A stretch of DNA of 64,000 nt from contig NZ_JAABNS010000001.1 in NCBI RefSeq assembly GCF_009928425.1, positions 2,914,001 to 2,978,000 of the forward strand. Reading direction: 5' to 3'. The notes below the pieces were generated by a model. That model searched no databases. It was given only the letters and a program-made list of their open reading frames with translations, and had not been told where the DNA came from. The number at the start of each line of letters is the position of its first letter. Positions within the stretch are counted from its first letter, which is position 1. Position numbers and translations under genes: made by a program. Positions 1-8,370 of the stretch are shown here, one piece after another. The DNA comes from Pseudarthrobacter sp. ATCC 49987 (GTDB lineage: Bacteria; Actinomycetota; Actinomycetes; Actinomycetales; Micrococcaceae).

Positions 1-1
1 G

Positions 2-49
2 CTGGGCGGGTTCATCGGGCTGTGCCAGCGGTCGGTCGCGACCAGCTAA
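2..49 (+). CDS. possible 3' end of a gene cut by the window edge
   Basis: In the second forward frame an open reading frame enters from before the window and stops at TAA (47-49), giving 15 residues ending in QRSVATS. The length is far too short to judge by homology. The position, immediately before a cluster of short repeats, would suit the last codons of a transposase gene in an insertion sequence, but this is only inference. It could equally be chance. Confidence 0.2.
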   Translation: MGGFIGLCQRSVATS

Positions 50-51
50 CA

Positions 52-230
52 CGGGACATGCCCATTCTTCGTGCTCGAGCCCACGGGACATGCTCATTGT
101 TAAGCGCGAACAGTGGGCAGAATGGCATTCTGCCCACTGTTCCTGGCCACGACTGGACATGTCCAATGGTCAAGGTCGCCGTGACTGGACATGTCCAGTG
201 GCGAGCGTGACCACCGCGGGACATGTCCAG
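52..230. repeat. cluster of five GGACATG-core repeats
   Basis: The core occurs at 54-61 and 85-92 as CGGGACATGC-type copies followed by C(C/T)CATT, then as the perfect palindrome GGACATGTCC at 155-164, 187-196 and 219-228. The last two copies share the longer context GGACATGTCCAGTGGCGA. Several short copies at one end of an element are seen in IS21-family ends, where terminal repeats bind the transposase. Multiple operator sites for a regulator are the alternative. Nothing here identifies the protein that would bind. Confidence 0.6.
109..141. repeat. perfect 16-bp inverted repeat
   Basis: AACAGTGGGCAGAATG (109-124) is exactly inverted at 126-141 around a single G at 125. No T-run follows, so it is not an obvious intrinsic terminator. 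It sits inside the GGACATG repeat cluster and may belong to the same element. Confidence 0.75.
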
Positions 231-253
231 TGGCGACCTTCGGTGCTGCTGCC

Positions 254-1324
254 TTAGTTCTGGTACGCCGGGTAGTCCGTGTAGCCCTTGGCGCCTTCGG
301 TGTAGAAGGTGGACTGGTCCGGCTCGTTGACCGGGAGTCCCTCGCGCCAGCGGCGGACCAGGTCCGGGTTGGCGATGGCCGGTCGTCCGACGACCACGGC
401 GTCGGCGTGGCCGTCCGCAACAATCGCGGTGGCTTCCTCGCGGGTGGTGATGACGCCGAAGCCCGTGTTCAGCAGGAAGGTTCCGCCGAAACGGGTGCGC
501 AGATCCTGGACCAGTTCGCTCGTCGGCTCCTTGTGCAGGACGCTCAGGTAGGCGAGCTTGAGGGGCGCCAGGGCATCCACGAGGATCCCGTAGGTTTCCC
601 GGACGTCTGCCGCGTCGAGCTCCAGGGCTCCCTGGACGTTGTGTTCGGGCGAGATGCGGATGCCCACGCGGTCGGCGCCAATGGCATCGACCACGGCCCG
701 GGTCACTTCGATAACGAAGCGCGCACGGTTCTCCGGCGAGCCGCCGTAGATGTCGTCGCGCTGGTTGGCGGACGGGGCGAGGAATTCGTGCAGCAGGTAG
801 CCGTTGGCTGAGTGCAGCTCAACGCCGTCGAACCCTGCACCGATCGCGTTGCGGGACGCGGTGACGAACTCCTGCACGATACCCGGCAGTTCGTCGGTGG
901 TCAGGGCATGCGGAACGGGGAATGCCTGCTTGCCCTCGTAGGTGCGGGTCTCGCCGTCGATCGCGATGGCGCTGGGCGCAACCACCTGGTGACCGCCGGT
1001 GGTGTCTGCATGGGTAACCCGTCCGGCGTGCATGACCTGGGCGAAGATGCGGCCGCCCTCGGCGTGCACGGCGGAGGTGACCTTGGCCCAGCCCTCAAGC
1101 TGAGCTTCGGTCACCAGGCCGGGCTGGCCCGGGAACCCCCGGCCGGCCCGGCTGGGATACGTGCCCTCACTGACGATCAGGCCGAGCGAGGCCCGCTGGC
1201 GGTAATGCTCGACAACCAGCGGGCCGGGAACGCCTTCTTTGCCGGAGCGGACGCGGGTCAACGGCGCCATCACGAGTCGGTTGGGCAGTTCCAGCTCGCC
1301 GAGAGTCATCGGGGAAAACAGCAT
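254..1324 (-). CDS. old yellow enzyme family alkene reductase
   Basis: A 356-residue FMN-dependent oxidoreductase of the OYE / N-ethylmaleimide reductase family, which uses NAD(P)H to reduce C=C bonds of enones. The N-terminus LFSPMTLGELELPNRLVMAPLTR and the substrate-binding HSANGYL segment near residue 170 (His and Asn that bind the carbonyl oxygen) are typical, as is GHADAVVVGRPAIANPDL near the C-terminus. Length is normal. A GAAAGGAA ribosome site lies just before ATG 1324. It is the last gene of an operon with the zinc alcohol dehydrogenase (82-bp gap) and the flavin monooxygenase, suggesting joint handling of a ketone or enone substrate, which remains unidentified. Confidence 0.9.
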   Translation of the reverse strand: MLFSPMTLGELELPNRLVMAPLTRVRSGKEGVPGPLVVEHYRQRASLGLIVSEGTYPSRAGRGFPGQPGLVTEAQLEGWAKVTSAVHAEGGRIFAQVMHAGRVTHADTTGGHQVVAPSAIAIDGETRTYEGKQAFPVPHALTTDELPGIVQEFVTASRNAIGAGFDGVELHSANGYLLHEFLAPSANQRDDIYGGSPENRARFVIEVTRAVVDAIGADRVGIRISPEHNVQGALELDAADVRETYGILVDALAPLKLAYLSVLHKEPTSELVQDLRTRFGGTFLLNTGFGVITTREEATAIVADGHADAVVVGRPAIANPDLVRRWREGLPVNEPDQSTFYTEGAKGYTDYPAYQN

Positions 1325-1406
1325 GCGCAGTTCCTTTCACCAGGGATTGGGTTCACTGGCGGCAACTGCGGGGCGTCTGCAACTATTCCTGATGAGACCC
1401 GGATCA

Positions 1407-2462
1407 CTAGGGGTGGACGATGATCTTCACGGCGGTGTCGTTGTGGTTGATGAGCGTGTCGAAGCCCTTGTCCACGAGGTCGTCCAAGGCGATTCTTCCG
1501 GTGATGAAAGGCTTCAGGTCGACTTTCCCTTCCTGGACGAGCTTGATCGCGGCCGGGTGATCGCCGCAATAGGCAATGGTGCCGCGGAGGTCGATTTCCT
1601 TCAGGACGACCTTTTGCATGTCCACGGTGGCAGGACGTCCCCAGATCGACACGTTGACCACAACGCCCGCGGGCTTCACGACGTCGAGCATGGTGTCCAG
1701 CACGGCGTTCACTCCCGCACATTCAAACGCTGCATCTGCCCCCAGGCCTCCGGTCAGTTCCAGCACCCGGGCCTTGACGTCGTCGGAGCTTGGGTCCAAC
1801 ACATGATCCGCGACCCCCGAGGAAACCGCTTTCTCCTTCCGGGCCGTCGACAGCTCGGTGATGATTGTGGTGACGCCAAGGCCCTTCAGGACCGCCGCGG
1901 TCAGCAGACCAATGGGGCCCGCACCGCCGACGACGGCGACGTCCCCGGCCTTGACGTCGCTCCGGCCGACGGCGTGGTACGCCACGGCGAGCGGTTCGAT
2001 GAGTGCGGCTTCGTCCAGCGGGATGTCCCCGACAGGGTGGACCCACCGCGTGTCGACGACGACCTTCTCACTCAGGCCCCCGCCGCCGCCCGCCAGGCCG
2101 ATGAAGCCGAGCTTGGTGCACAGGTTGTAGTGGCCGCTGAGGCACGGGCCGCATTCGTTGCAGACGATATATGGCTCCACCACCACGCTGTCTCCGACGG
2201 CGAGTCCGGTCACACCCTCCCCGAGTTCCTCGACGGTGCCGGAAAATTCGTGCCCCAGGGTGACCGGGGCTTCCTCGTGGGAAATCGGATGGGGGTGGCC
2301 GGGCGGCGGGGTGAAGATTGGCCCTTCCAGGAATTCGTGGAGGTCGGTCCCGCAGATCCCGCACCAGGCGACGGCGATCTTCACTGCTCCGGGGCGCAGC
2401 TCCGGCTCCGGAATGTCTTCGATCCGGAGGACTTCGCGGGCATGGAATCGTGCTGCTTTCAT
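1407..2462 (-). CDS. zinc-dependent alcohol dehydrogenase, butanediol dehydrogenase-like
   Basis: A 351-residue medium-chain dehydrogenase. The catalytic zinc region CGICGTDLHEF (Cys37) and GHEFSG, the structural-zinc cysteines CNECGPC...C near residues 98-112, and the NAD-binding GGAGPIG near residue 178 are all present. The loop between CGTDLHEF and the GHE motif, rich in Pro and His, is typical of 2,3-butanediol / acetoin-reducing dehydrogenases. The exact substrate cannot be read from the sequence. It follows the flavin monooxygenase after 133 bp that hold a strong hairpin, and precedes the old yellow enzyme. Confidence 0.9.
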   Translation of the reverse strand: MKAARFHAREVLRIEDIPEPELRPGAVKIAVAWCGICGTDLHEFLEGPIFTPPPGHPHPISHEEAPVTLGHEFSGTVEELGEGVTGLAVGDSVVVEPYIVCNECGPCLSGHYNLCTKLGFIGLAGGGGGLSEKVVVDTRWVHPVGDIPLDEAALIEPLAVAYHAVGRSDVKAGDVAVVGGAGPIGLLTAAVLKGLGVTTIITELSTARKEKAVSSGVADHVLDPSSDDVKARVLELTGGLGADAAFECAGVNAVLDTMLDVVKPAGVVVNVSIWGRPATVDMQKVVLKEIDLRGTIAYCGDHPAAIKLVQEGKVDLKPFITGRIALDDLVDKGFDTLINHNDTAVKIIVHP

Positions 2463-2482
2463 GGTGTTTTCCTTCGTATTGC

Positions 2483-2520
2483 GGGCCGTGGATGCGCCCG
2501 GTCAGGCGCATCCACGGCCC
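2483..2520. other. intercistronic 16-bp hairpin
   Basis: GGGCCGTGGATGCGCC (2483-2498) pairs perfectly with 2505-2520 across a 6-base loop. It lies between the monooxygenase stop and the alcohol dehydrogenase start, in the direction of transcription (minus). No T-run follows on that strand, so a strong intrinsic terminator is unlikely. An mRNA processing or stability element, or partial attenuation, fits better. Confidence 0.75.
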
Positions 2521-2595
2521 GTCGTTGGATTATCACAACGGAGGCCGTCACCCCAGTGTGGTTCCCGGGGCTGTGATTGTCACGGCCCGTCCGGG

Positions 2596-4386
2596 TCAGC
2601 GCGTGTGGTGCGTGGGCTGGCGCTCGAAGACCGGCGTCGGCAGCCCTTCCATCCTGGCCTTGAGCTGCAGCGCCAGATAGTTGGAGTAGTGGCGGCTTTG
2701 GTGCAGATTGCCGCCGTGGATCCAGAGGTTGTCCACGTTGGTGGGCTTCCACATATTGCGCAGTTCGCCCTCCCACGGCCCCGGGTCTTTGGGCGTATCT
2801 GAACCAAATCCCCAGCACTTGCCGACGGCGTCGGCCACCTCGGGTGAGACCAGATCGGCCAGCCAGCCGTTCATGGATCCGTAGCCGGTGGCGTAGATGA
2901 TGGCGTCCGCCTCCAGCTCCGCTCCGTTGGCCATCACGACGGCGTTCCCGGTGATCTTGCCGACCTCGCCGTTGGCCAGCTTGACCCGGCCGTCGATGAT
3001 CAGCTGAGAGGCGCCGACGTCGATGTAGTAGCCGGAGCCGCGCCGCAGGTACTTGAGGAACAGGCCGGAGCCGTCGACGCCGAAGTCCAGGTCAAAGCCG
3101 GCGGCCTCGAGTTGGGAGTAGAACTCGGCGTCGCGTTCGGCCATCTCCGCGTAGACCGGGATCTGGGCTTCGGGGAGGATCCGGTAGGGCAGCGAGGCAA
3201 AGAGCAGGTCGGCCTTTTCCGTGGTGACCCCGTTGGCGAGTGCCTTCTCCGAGTACAGGCCTCCGAGGGCGAGGTCCATGAGGGATTCGCTCCGGGCGAT
3301 GTGCGTGGAGGACCGCTGGACCATGGTGACGTCCGCGCCGTGTTCCCAGAGGTCCGCGCAGATGTCGTGGGCCGAGTTGTTGGAGCCGATGACCACGGCC
3401 TTCTTTCCGGTCCAGTCTCCGCCGCCCGGGTGCTTGGACGAGTGGTACTGCTCCCCCAGGAAGGATTCGGCGCCGTCGAACGTGGGGACGCTGGGGTAGC
3501 CCGAGACACCCAGGGCGAACACCAGCTGCTGGGGGCGCAGGGTGACCGGTTCGCCGTCGCGCGTTACCTCCACGATCCATTCCTGCGAGGATTCGTCGAA
3601 GCGGGCGCTGGTGCATTCGGTTTTGGACCAGTAGTTCAGCTCCATGATCCGGGTGTAGTTTTCCAGCCAGTCGCCGATCTTGTCCTTGGCCGCGAAAACC
3701 GGCCAGTCGTCGGGGAACTTGATGTAGGGCAGGTGGTCGTACCAGACCGGGTCGTGGAGGTGGAGGGACTTGTAGCGGTTCCGCCAGGAGTCGCCCGCGC
3801 GTTCGTTCTTCTCGATGATGATGGTGGGCACGCCGAGCCGGCGCAGCCGTGCCCCCAGTCCGATCCCGCCCTGGCCGCCGCCGATGATGACGGTGTAGGG
3901 CTGGTCTTCGTAGCCGAGCCGGGCTTCCTGTTCTTCCTTCAGTTCCAGCCAGGATTTGCGTCCCTTGGTGATCTCGTGGGCAACGCCTTTCTCCCGGTTG
4001 GTCCCCTTCTTCTCCTCGAAGCCCTTGAGCTCCTGCATGGTGGTGAGCAGGGTCCAGCACTTGCCGTTCCGGAGGCGCAGATGGGCGTAACCCCGGGCCT
4101 GGGCGGTCTCGAAATTGACCCACGCCTCGGCGTTGGCAGCGTCCCCGGTGGCGTCCTCGGCCAGGGTCCAGTTGCTGGGCCGCACGTCGTCGAGAGTTGC
4201 CTCGAGCATGCGCCGGATGTCCTCTTTGCCTTCCAGGGTCTTGAGGTTCCAGGTGAAGGAGACGAAATCGCGCCAGTACGAATCGTCGTCGAACAGTTCA
4301 AGCACGTCGTCCGTCTTGTGGCTGCGCAGCGCCTCATCGAACTGCGCCAGCCACGCCTCGACCACGCCGTTTGGAGTCTCAGGCAT
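2596..4386 (-). CDS. flavin-containing monooxygenase with N-terminal NTF2-like domain
   Basis: A 596-residue FAD/NADPH monooxygenase. Residues 1-125 look like an NTF2/SnoaL-like domain. The FAD site GGGQGG follows near 168-173, the FMO fingerprint FLGEQYHSSKH near 309, and the NADPH site VIGSNNSAHD near 333. The histidine pattern resembles class B flavin monooxygenases, which oxidise ketones (Baeyer-Villiger) or heteroatoms. Fusion to an NTF2-like N-terminus is a recurrent architecture in actinobacteria. First gene of the operon with alcohol dehydrogenase and old yellow enzyme, divergent from a GAF-domain regulator. Ketone breakdown is a reasonable but unproven role. Confidence 0.85.
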   Translation of the reverse strand: MPETPNGVVEAWLAQFDEALRSHKTDDVLELFDDDSYWRDFVSFTWNLKTLEGKEDIRRMLEATLDDVRPSNWTLAEDATGDAANAEAWVNFETAQARGYAHLRLRNGKCWTLLTTMQELKGFEEKKGTNREKGVAHEITKGRKSWLELKEEQEARLGYEDQPYTVIIGGGQGGIGLGARLRRLGVPTIIIEKNERAGDSWRNRYKSLHLHDPVWYDHLPYIKFPDDWPVFAAKDKIGDWLENYTRIMELNYWSKTECTSARFDESSQEWIVEVTRDGEPVTLRPQQLVFALGVSGYPSVPTFDGAESFLGEQYHSSKHPGGGDWTGKKAVVIGSNNSAHDICADLWEHGADVTMVQRSSTHIARSESLMDLALGGLYSEKALANGVTTEKADLLFASLPYRILPEAQIPVYAEMAERDAEFYSQLEAAGFDLDFGVDGSGLFLKYLRRGSGYYIDVGASQLIIDGRVKLANGEVGKITGNAVVMANGAELEADAIIYATGYGSMNGWLADLVSPEVADAVGKCWGFGSDTPKDPGPWEGELRNMWKPTNVDNLWIHGGNLHQSRHYSNYLALQLKARMEGLPTPVFERQPTHHTR

Positions 4387-4476
4387 GTTTCCTCTTTCCG
4401 TTGCTTACTGTGGGCCGTTCCCGTTGCATGGCGTCCAGTCCACGCAGTGACCCGCATCACAAGTAAAGTTCGCCGG

Positions 4477-4495
4477 GGGTTACAATCGGGTTACA
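4477..4495. promoter_or_regulatory. direct repeat GGGTTACA x2, 11-bp period
   Basis: GGGTTACA occurs at 4477-4484 and again at 4488-4495, one helical turn apart, in the 199-bp space between the divergent monooxygenase (start 4386) and GAF regulator (start 4586). Same-face repeats in a shared promoter are a typical activator site. The neighbouring regulator is the obvious candidate binder, but this is inference. Confidence 0.5.
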
Positions 4496-4585
4496 CAGAG
4501 CTCTCAAGCTCCTGGCCCGCGCGTTAGCTGGTCAGGGGTTGGCGGTAGCTGGACGAGTGCGACGATTCGAGGGCGAGTTGGGAAC

Positions 4586-5929
4586 ATGAGCATGCGGCCG
4601 GGCAGTCGCTCCATCACGCAGCTCTCGGACCTGAGGTTTTCCGCTCCGGCGGAGTACGCGCGCGCCCTCCGGAAGGCACACGAGGCCACGGTTTCCGGCA
4701 CTCCCAGTCCGCATTTGTCGCCGTCCCTCGTCAAGTCCTGGCAACGCTCCCTCGCAATGGGCATCAATCCGGACCAGCACCGGCCGGTCCACCGGCATGA
4801 AGTCTCCGAGGCGCGCTCGCTCAGTGCCGGCCACCGGCTGGCCGCGGTGATGCCTGCGCTGTCACAACTACTGGCCGATGAGACCGCGACCGGGCGCCAC
4901 CTGTTGATCGTGACCGATCATGAGGGCGAAGTGCTGTGGCGCGTTGGCAGCAAACAGGCGTTGAAGCTTGCCGACTCCCTGGAGTTCGTGGAGGGGGCCG
5001 ACTGGTCCGAAGCCGGGGTTGGGACCAACGCCATCAGCGAAGCCCTGGTGACAGGTGCTCCGGCGCAGCTCTTCTCGGCCGAACACCTCGTGCGGACGCA
5101 TCACGACTGGGCGTGCACGGCGTCTCCGATTCGCGACCCTCTGACGGGGGAAGTCCTCGGCGTCCTGGACGTGTCCGGGTCGTTCGAATCCGTCACGCCG
5201 GACAGCCTTCGCCTGGTGCGCTGTGGCGTACGGCTGGCCGAGGAGCTGCTGAAATCTGCTGCCCCACCCGTAGGCTCCGAGCACCGGACCCGGAATGCCT
5301 CCGGGATCGATTCTTCGGGACGGGCCGACGCCGGGGTCCAGTCAGAGCTGATGCTGCGGCTGCTGGGAGACGCGCCAACTGCAGCGCTCGACGGCGGCAC
5401 GCGTCGCCCGCTGACGCTGCGCCGGGCCGAGATCCTGGCGCTGCTGGCCTCCCGCACCCAAGGCTGGAGCGCCGACGAGCTGGCCTACGAGATCCACGGC
5501 GACGCGGGCACCGCGTCGGCAATCAGGACCGAGATGCACCGGATCCGCAGCCTCCTGGGCAGCATGGTGGAAGCGAACCCCTACCGCTTCTCGTCCACGG
5601 TCAGGGTGGTTACGGACGCCTCGGTGGTGGCCGGCCATTTGCGGGATGGCCGGGTTGCCGAGGCATTTGCTGCCTATCCGGCCAAGTTCCTCAACCGATC
5701 GAACAACCTCGCCATCGGCTTCATGCGCGACGAGCTCAATGAAGCCGTCGGCGCCTCCGTGCGGGCCAGCGGTGATCCCCGGTTAATGCTGCAGTGGTGC
5801 ACAAGCGATATGGGCTCCTCAGACACGGCCGCTGCGGCCCTTGCTGGCACACTGATGGGCCCGCTTGACCCACGCGGCCAGCTGGTGACCGCCCGGATGG
5901 AACGGGTCGAGCGGGAACTGCGGGCGTAG
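4586..5929 (+). CDS. GAF-domain transcriptional regulator (AcoR N-terminal type, no sigma-54 domain)
   Basis: A 447-residue protein. The N-terminal part SPSLVKSWQRSLAMGI and the GAF domain (about residues 80-215, with EGADWSEAGVGTNAISEAL and TASPIRDPLTGEVLGVLDVSG) match the sensory half of AcoR/DhaR-type activators. There is no AAA+ sigma-54 interaction module (no GAFTGA) and no Fis helix. The C-terminal half instead carries LTLRRAEILALLASRTQGWSADELA..IHGD, which reads like a winged-helix DNA-binding segment (about 270-350). Divergent position suggests it controls the monooxygenase operon in response to a small ligand bound by GAF. Start chosen at the first ATG with a GGGAAC upstream; not firmly fixed. 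Confidence 0.8.
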   Translation: MSMRPGSRSITQLSDLRFSAPAEYARALRKAHEATVSGTPSPHLSPSLVKSWQRSLAMGINPDQHRPVHRHEVSEARSLSAGHRLAAVMPALSQLLADETATGRHLLIVTDHEGEVLWRVGSKQALKLADSLEFVEGADWSEAGVGTNAISEALVTGAPAQLFSAEHLVRTHHDWACTASPIRDPLTGEVLGVLDVSGSFESVTPDSLRLVRCGVRLAEELLKSAAPPVGSEHRTRNASGIDSSGRADAGVQSELMLRLLGDAPTAALDGGTRRPLTLRRAEILALLASRTQGWSADELAYEIHGDAGTASAIRTEMHRIRSLLGSMVEANPYRFSSTVRVVTDASVVAGHLRDGRVAEAFAAYPAKFLNRSNNLAIGFMRDELNEAVGASVRASGDPRLMLQWCTSDMGSSDTAAAALAGTLMGPLDPRGQLVTARMERVERELRA

Positions 5930-5991
5930 GTTCGGACTGTCGCGTCGCGGTCCTTTGGTCCCGGTCCTTTGTCCCGAAGCCGGGCCCGACC

Positions 5992-6930
5992 CTACGGAGC
6001 AGGAGGAACGACGCCGGGGCACCCCTGGCCTTGCGGGTTCCGGAGGCAGTCGTCCGCGTAGTTCCGGGTGATGGAGCGCCAGACGCTCACAGTCTGCGGC
6101 GGCGAACTGAATTGCCCCTGGCCCGGGATGGGCAACGGCGGCCCGCCGTTGACTGAGTACGTGCCTTGGAAATGGGTTGTCAGCACCACCGGGAAATCGC
6201 CGGTCTGGGTGTACACGTGGCTGGTGGCGGTCTTTTCGCCCCAGCGGTCCTGCGGGAGGGACCCTCCGGCCGCAGTCTGCGGCCCCAGCGAGGTCCCGTC
6301 GCCGTAGCTCCAGGTGTATTGGACGGGCTTGGCGATGACGTGCACTTTCTGGCCCAGTATCGTGATGTCGAACTGCTGCTCACCCGCGTCTGCGAAGAAA
6401 TTTGTCTCGGCTCCCCGGAGCGTGTGCGGACTAGGTTGGGCCGTGACTGAGCCTGGAGAGACGGGCAGTTTCTGGAACTCCGTTTGGATCATGGCTGCGA
6501 TCCTAGGCAGCAAGTCCTCTGGTCTCGGGTCAAAGAGACACGTGGGTCCGGAGTGAAAGGTCCAGGTTGGATTAGGCACGCCAGCCGGGGCTTTCAGCCA
6601 CACGACGGGAATTCCATCCTTTCCGTCAGGACCGTTCTTACAATCCACGAGGACGGCGAGGCACTCCGTGTCGAAGTCGCCACCGCCCAAGTGGCATTGG
6701 AGTTCGTACTTGTACTGGAACGGATCGGACGCTACGGTTCCGGGCCCGGCCCAAACGAACCGACCCGTGCCTGCATCGATCGTCCACCCACCGACATCAA
6801 TAGTGTCCTCGCCCCAGTCCCCCGTTGTTGGAGGCTCGTCGCTGCCGGCAAGCGCCGGGAACGGTTGTCCTGCCAGAGCCAGTGATAGCGCCGTGGCCCA
6901 AATTGCCCTATTCCACCACCATGACTTCAT
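5992..6930 (-). CDS. secreted PKD-like protein of unknown function
   Basis: A 312-residue protein from ATG 6930, with an N-terminal signal sequence (MKSWWWNRAIWATALSLALAG, cleavage likely after ALAG). The mature part has paired cysteines and a stretch QYTWSYGDGTSLG...SHVYTQTGDFPVVL characteristic of PKD-type beta domains (GDG and a later Y..xG.Y/F pattern, about residues 200-260). A TTG 12 bases upstream would overlap the preceding gene; the ATG is preferred because it gives a clean signal peptide. It follows the broken DUF6318 lipoprotein gene almost without a gap. Function unknown; a surface role is likely. Confidence 0.7.
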   Translation of the reverse strand: MKSWWWNRAIWATALSLALAGQPFPALAGSDEPPTTGDWGEDTIDVGGWTIDAGTGRFVWAGPGTVASDPFQYKYELQCHLGGGDFDTECLAVLVDCKNGPDGKDGIPVVWLKAPAGVPNPTWTFHSGPTCLFDPRPEDLLPRIAAMIQTEFQKLPVSPGSVTAQPSPHTLRGAETNFFADAGEQQFDITILGQKVHVIAKPVQYTWSYGDGTSLGPQTAAGGSLPQDRWGEKTATSHVYTQTGDFPVVLTTHFQGTYSVNGGPPLPIPGQGQFSSPPQTVSVWRSITRNYADDCLRNPQGQGCPGVVPPAP

Positions 6931-6934
6931 TTGG

Positions 6935-7590
6935 CTAGCCAACTATTGGCTGAATATTGTTCACGTACCAAGCACCATCGCGGAAGACTGCGAGCATGAG
7001 ATTGCCGGTGTCATCGGGCTTTGGGTCGGCTTGATGCAATGATCCATCCGCGTTGTAGTAAGAGATGCCGCCTTGCGAAACTTGGATAGCGACCTGATAG
7101 TTCCCATCGGGCGCCACGACGAATGTCGTGCTTACTGATGGCGTTTCAGTCTTGCCGCCAACAATCCAGCGCCCAGACTCATGCCAGCCCGTCATAACTG
7201 TCTTTGCCCGATCGCATGCCCGCAAGCGGGACTTGTGATTTCCACAATCCGCGACACATCGCCAGTCTCATAGCCGTAGCTGAGCAATTGAAACCAGTAC
7301 CGCGCAAACGCCTCCAGCCCTTCCTTCGTCTCCGCTTTCGCAGCGTCCGGCAGCACCGGAACCGGCACGTTCTGGGCTCTCCCCGAGGCATCGGCCGGTT
7401 TGTAGCTGGCCGTCGGCGTGGGGCTGGGAGTAGGCGTCAGCGACGCCGTCGGACTCGAAGACTCGGGGGCGGCCGTTGCCCCTGGCGTTGTTCCGCCACT
7501 GGTGCAGGCTGTGACCGGCAACAGGGTAAGCACAACCAAAACGGCGCAAACACCTCTGCGGCGGACGAAGAATGAAGTGCGGGATGTCAT
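6935..7590 (-). pseudogene. DUF6318-type lipoprotein broken by a one-base deletion
   Basis: The 5' part (from 7590) encodes a lipoprotein signal with lipobox LLPVTAC, a Pro/Thr/Ser linker and the DUF6318-like core ASYKPADASGRAQNVPVPVLPD...GLEAFARYWFQLLSYGYETGDV, then runs out of frame at IGQRQL. The 3' part, in another frame, continues AKTVMTGWHESGRWIVGGK...GNYQVAIQVSQ...MLAVFRDGAWYVNNIQPIVG. Adding one G to the GGG run at 7219-7221 would join the two as SPACGACDRAKT, recreating a CxxC motif. So a single-base deletion, or a sequencing error, splits one gene. No natural start with a ribosome site exists for the 3' half. Confidence 0.8.
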
Positions 7591-7867
7591 GGTCAGCTAT
7601 TCCCCCCGATAGAAATCAAGCCCCCTGTTGCCAAACGATGACTTAAGGGTAACCGACATCACATTTTGGACATTCAAGTTATCCACAGGCGGTCGCTTCA
7701 CCACCAGGGCTACCGGCACGGGGCGAACAGCAACACGCTATGGAAGAGGTCCGACAATATGCCGCCGCGCAACCGCTCCCCGCAAATGCACCGGTCCCTG
7801 CCGACTCACACCGACTTTCCCGCGTTAGCCTCTGGCGTTTTTCTACAGAGGCCAGAACAATGAACCC
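7591..7867. other. 277-bp intergenic region
   Basis: Divergent space between the lipoprotein pseudogene and the flavin-binding protein. It should hold both promoters, but I see no convincing operator, hairpin or small gene in it. Confidence 0.4.
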
Positions 7868-8302
7868 ATGATGTTCGAACATGCAGACGAAAACCCCATC
7901 CTCGTCCTTGACGACGATCAGAGCTGGAAGCTGATTGAGGGCACCAAGCACGGCAGGCTCGTGGTCATCGTGGGCGGCGAACCCGATATCTTTCCGGTGA
8001 ACTATGCCGTGAGCGGCAGGAAGCTCTATCTCCGGACTGCCCCCGGCAACAAACTCGCTGAAGTGACCATCAATTCCAAAGTGCTATTCGAAACGGATGG
8101 CATTCTCTCCGATGAGGCCTGGTCGATTGTTCTTCGCGGCACGGCCCGGGTGTTGGACCAGTCTGCCGATATCGCAGCGGCAGAGGCCTTGGGGCTGAAA
8201 CCGTGGGTACCCACCCTGAAGGACTTCTACGTCGAGATCGAGCCGACCTCGGTCAGCGGTCGGCATTTCCAGTTCGGCGAGCACCCGGAGCGGGAGATCT
8301 AG
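7868..8302 (+). CDS. pyridoxamine 5'-phosphate oxidase family flavin-binding protein
   Basis: A 144-residue protein of the split-barrel FMN-binding fold. The pattern GRLVVIVGGEPDIFPVNYAVSGRKLYLRTAPGNKLAE...KVLFETDGI...WSIVLRGTARVLD is typical of the small actinobacterial PNPOx-like group, some of which bind F420 or haem. The C-terminal GRHFQFG is also usual. The start is either of two adjacent ATG codons (7868, 7871). Substrate unknown; no operon partner. Confidence 0.8.
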   Translation: MMFEHADENPILVLDDDQSWKLIEGTKHGRLVVIVGGEPDIFPVNYAVSGRKLYLRTAPGNKLAEVTINSKVLFETDGILSDEAWSIVLRGTARVLDQSADIAAAEALGLKPWVPTLKDFYVEIEPTSVSGRHFQFGEHPEREI

Positions 8303-8370
8303 CAGCCGCTCGACGCCGGTGGCGCCGGCCGGGCACCGCCGCGCCCTACGTGGCCGCCTAGACTTTAACC

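Noticed and set aside
3112..4527. 471-codon open frame opposite the flavin monooxygenase
   Set aside because: Antisense artefact of biased codons; the monooxygenase motifs are on the other strand.
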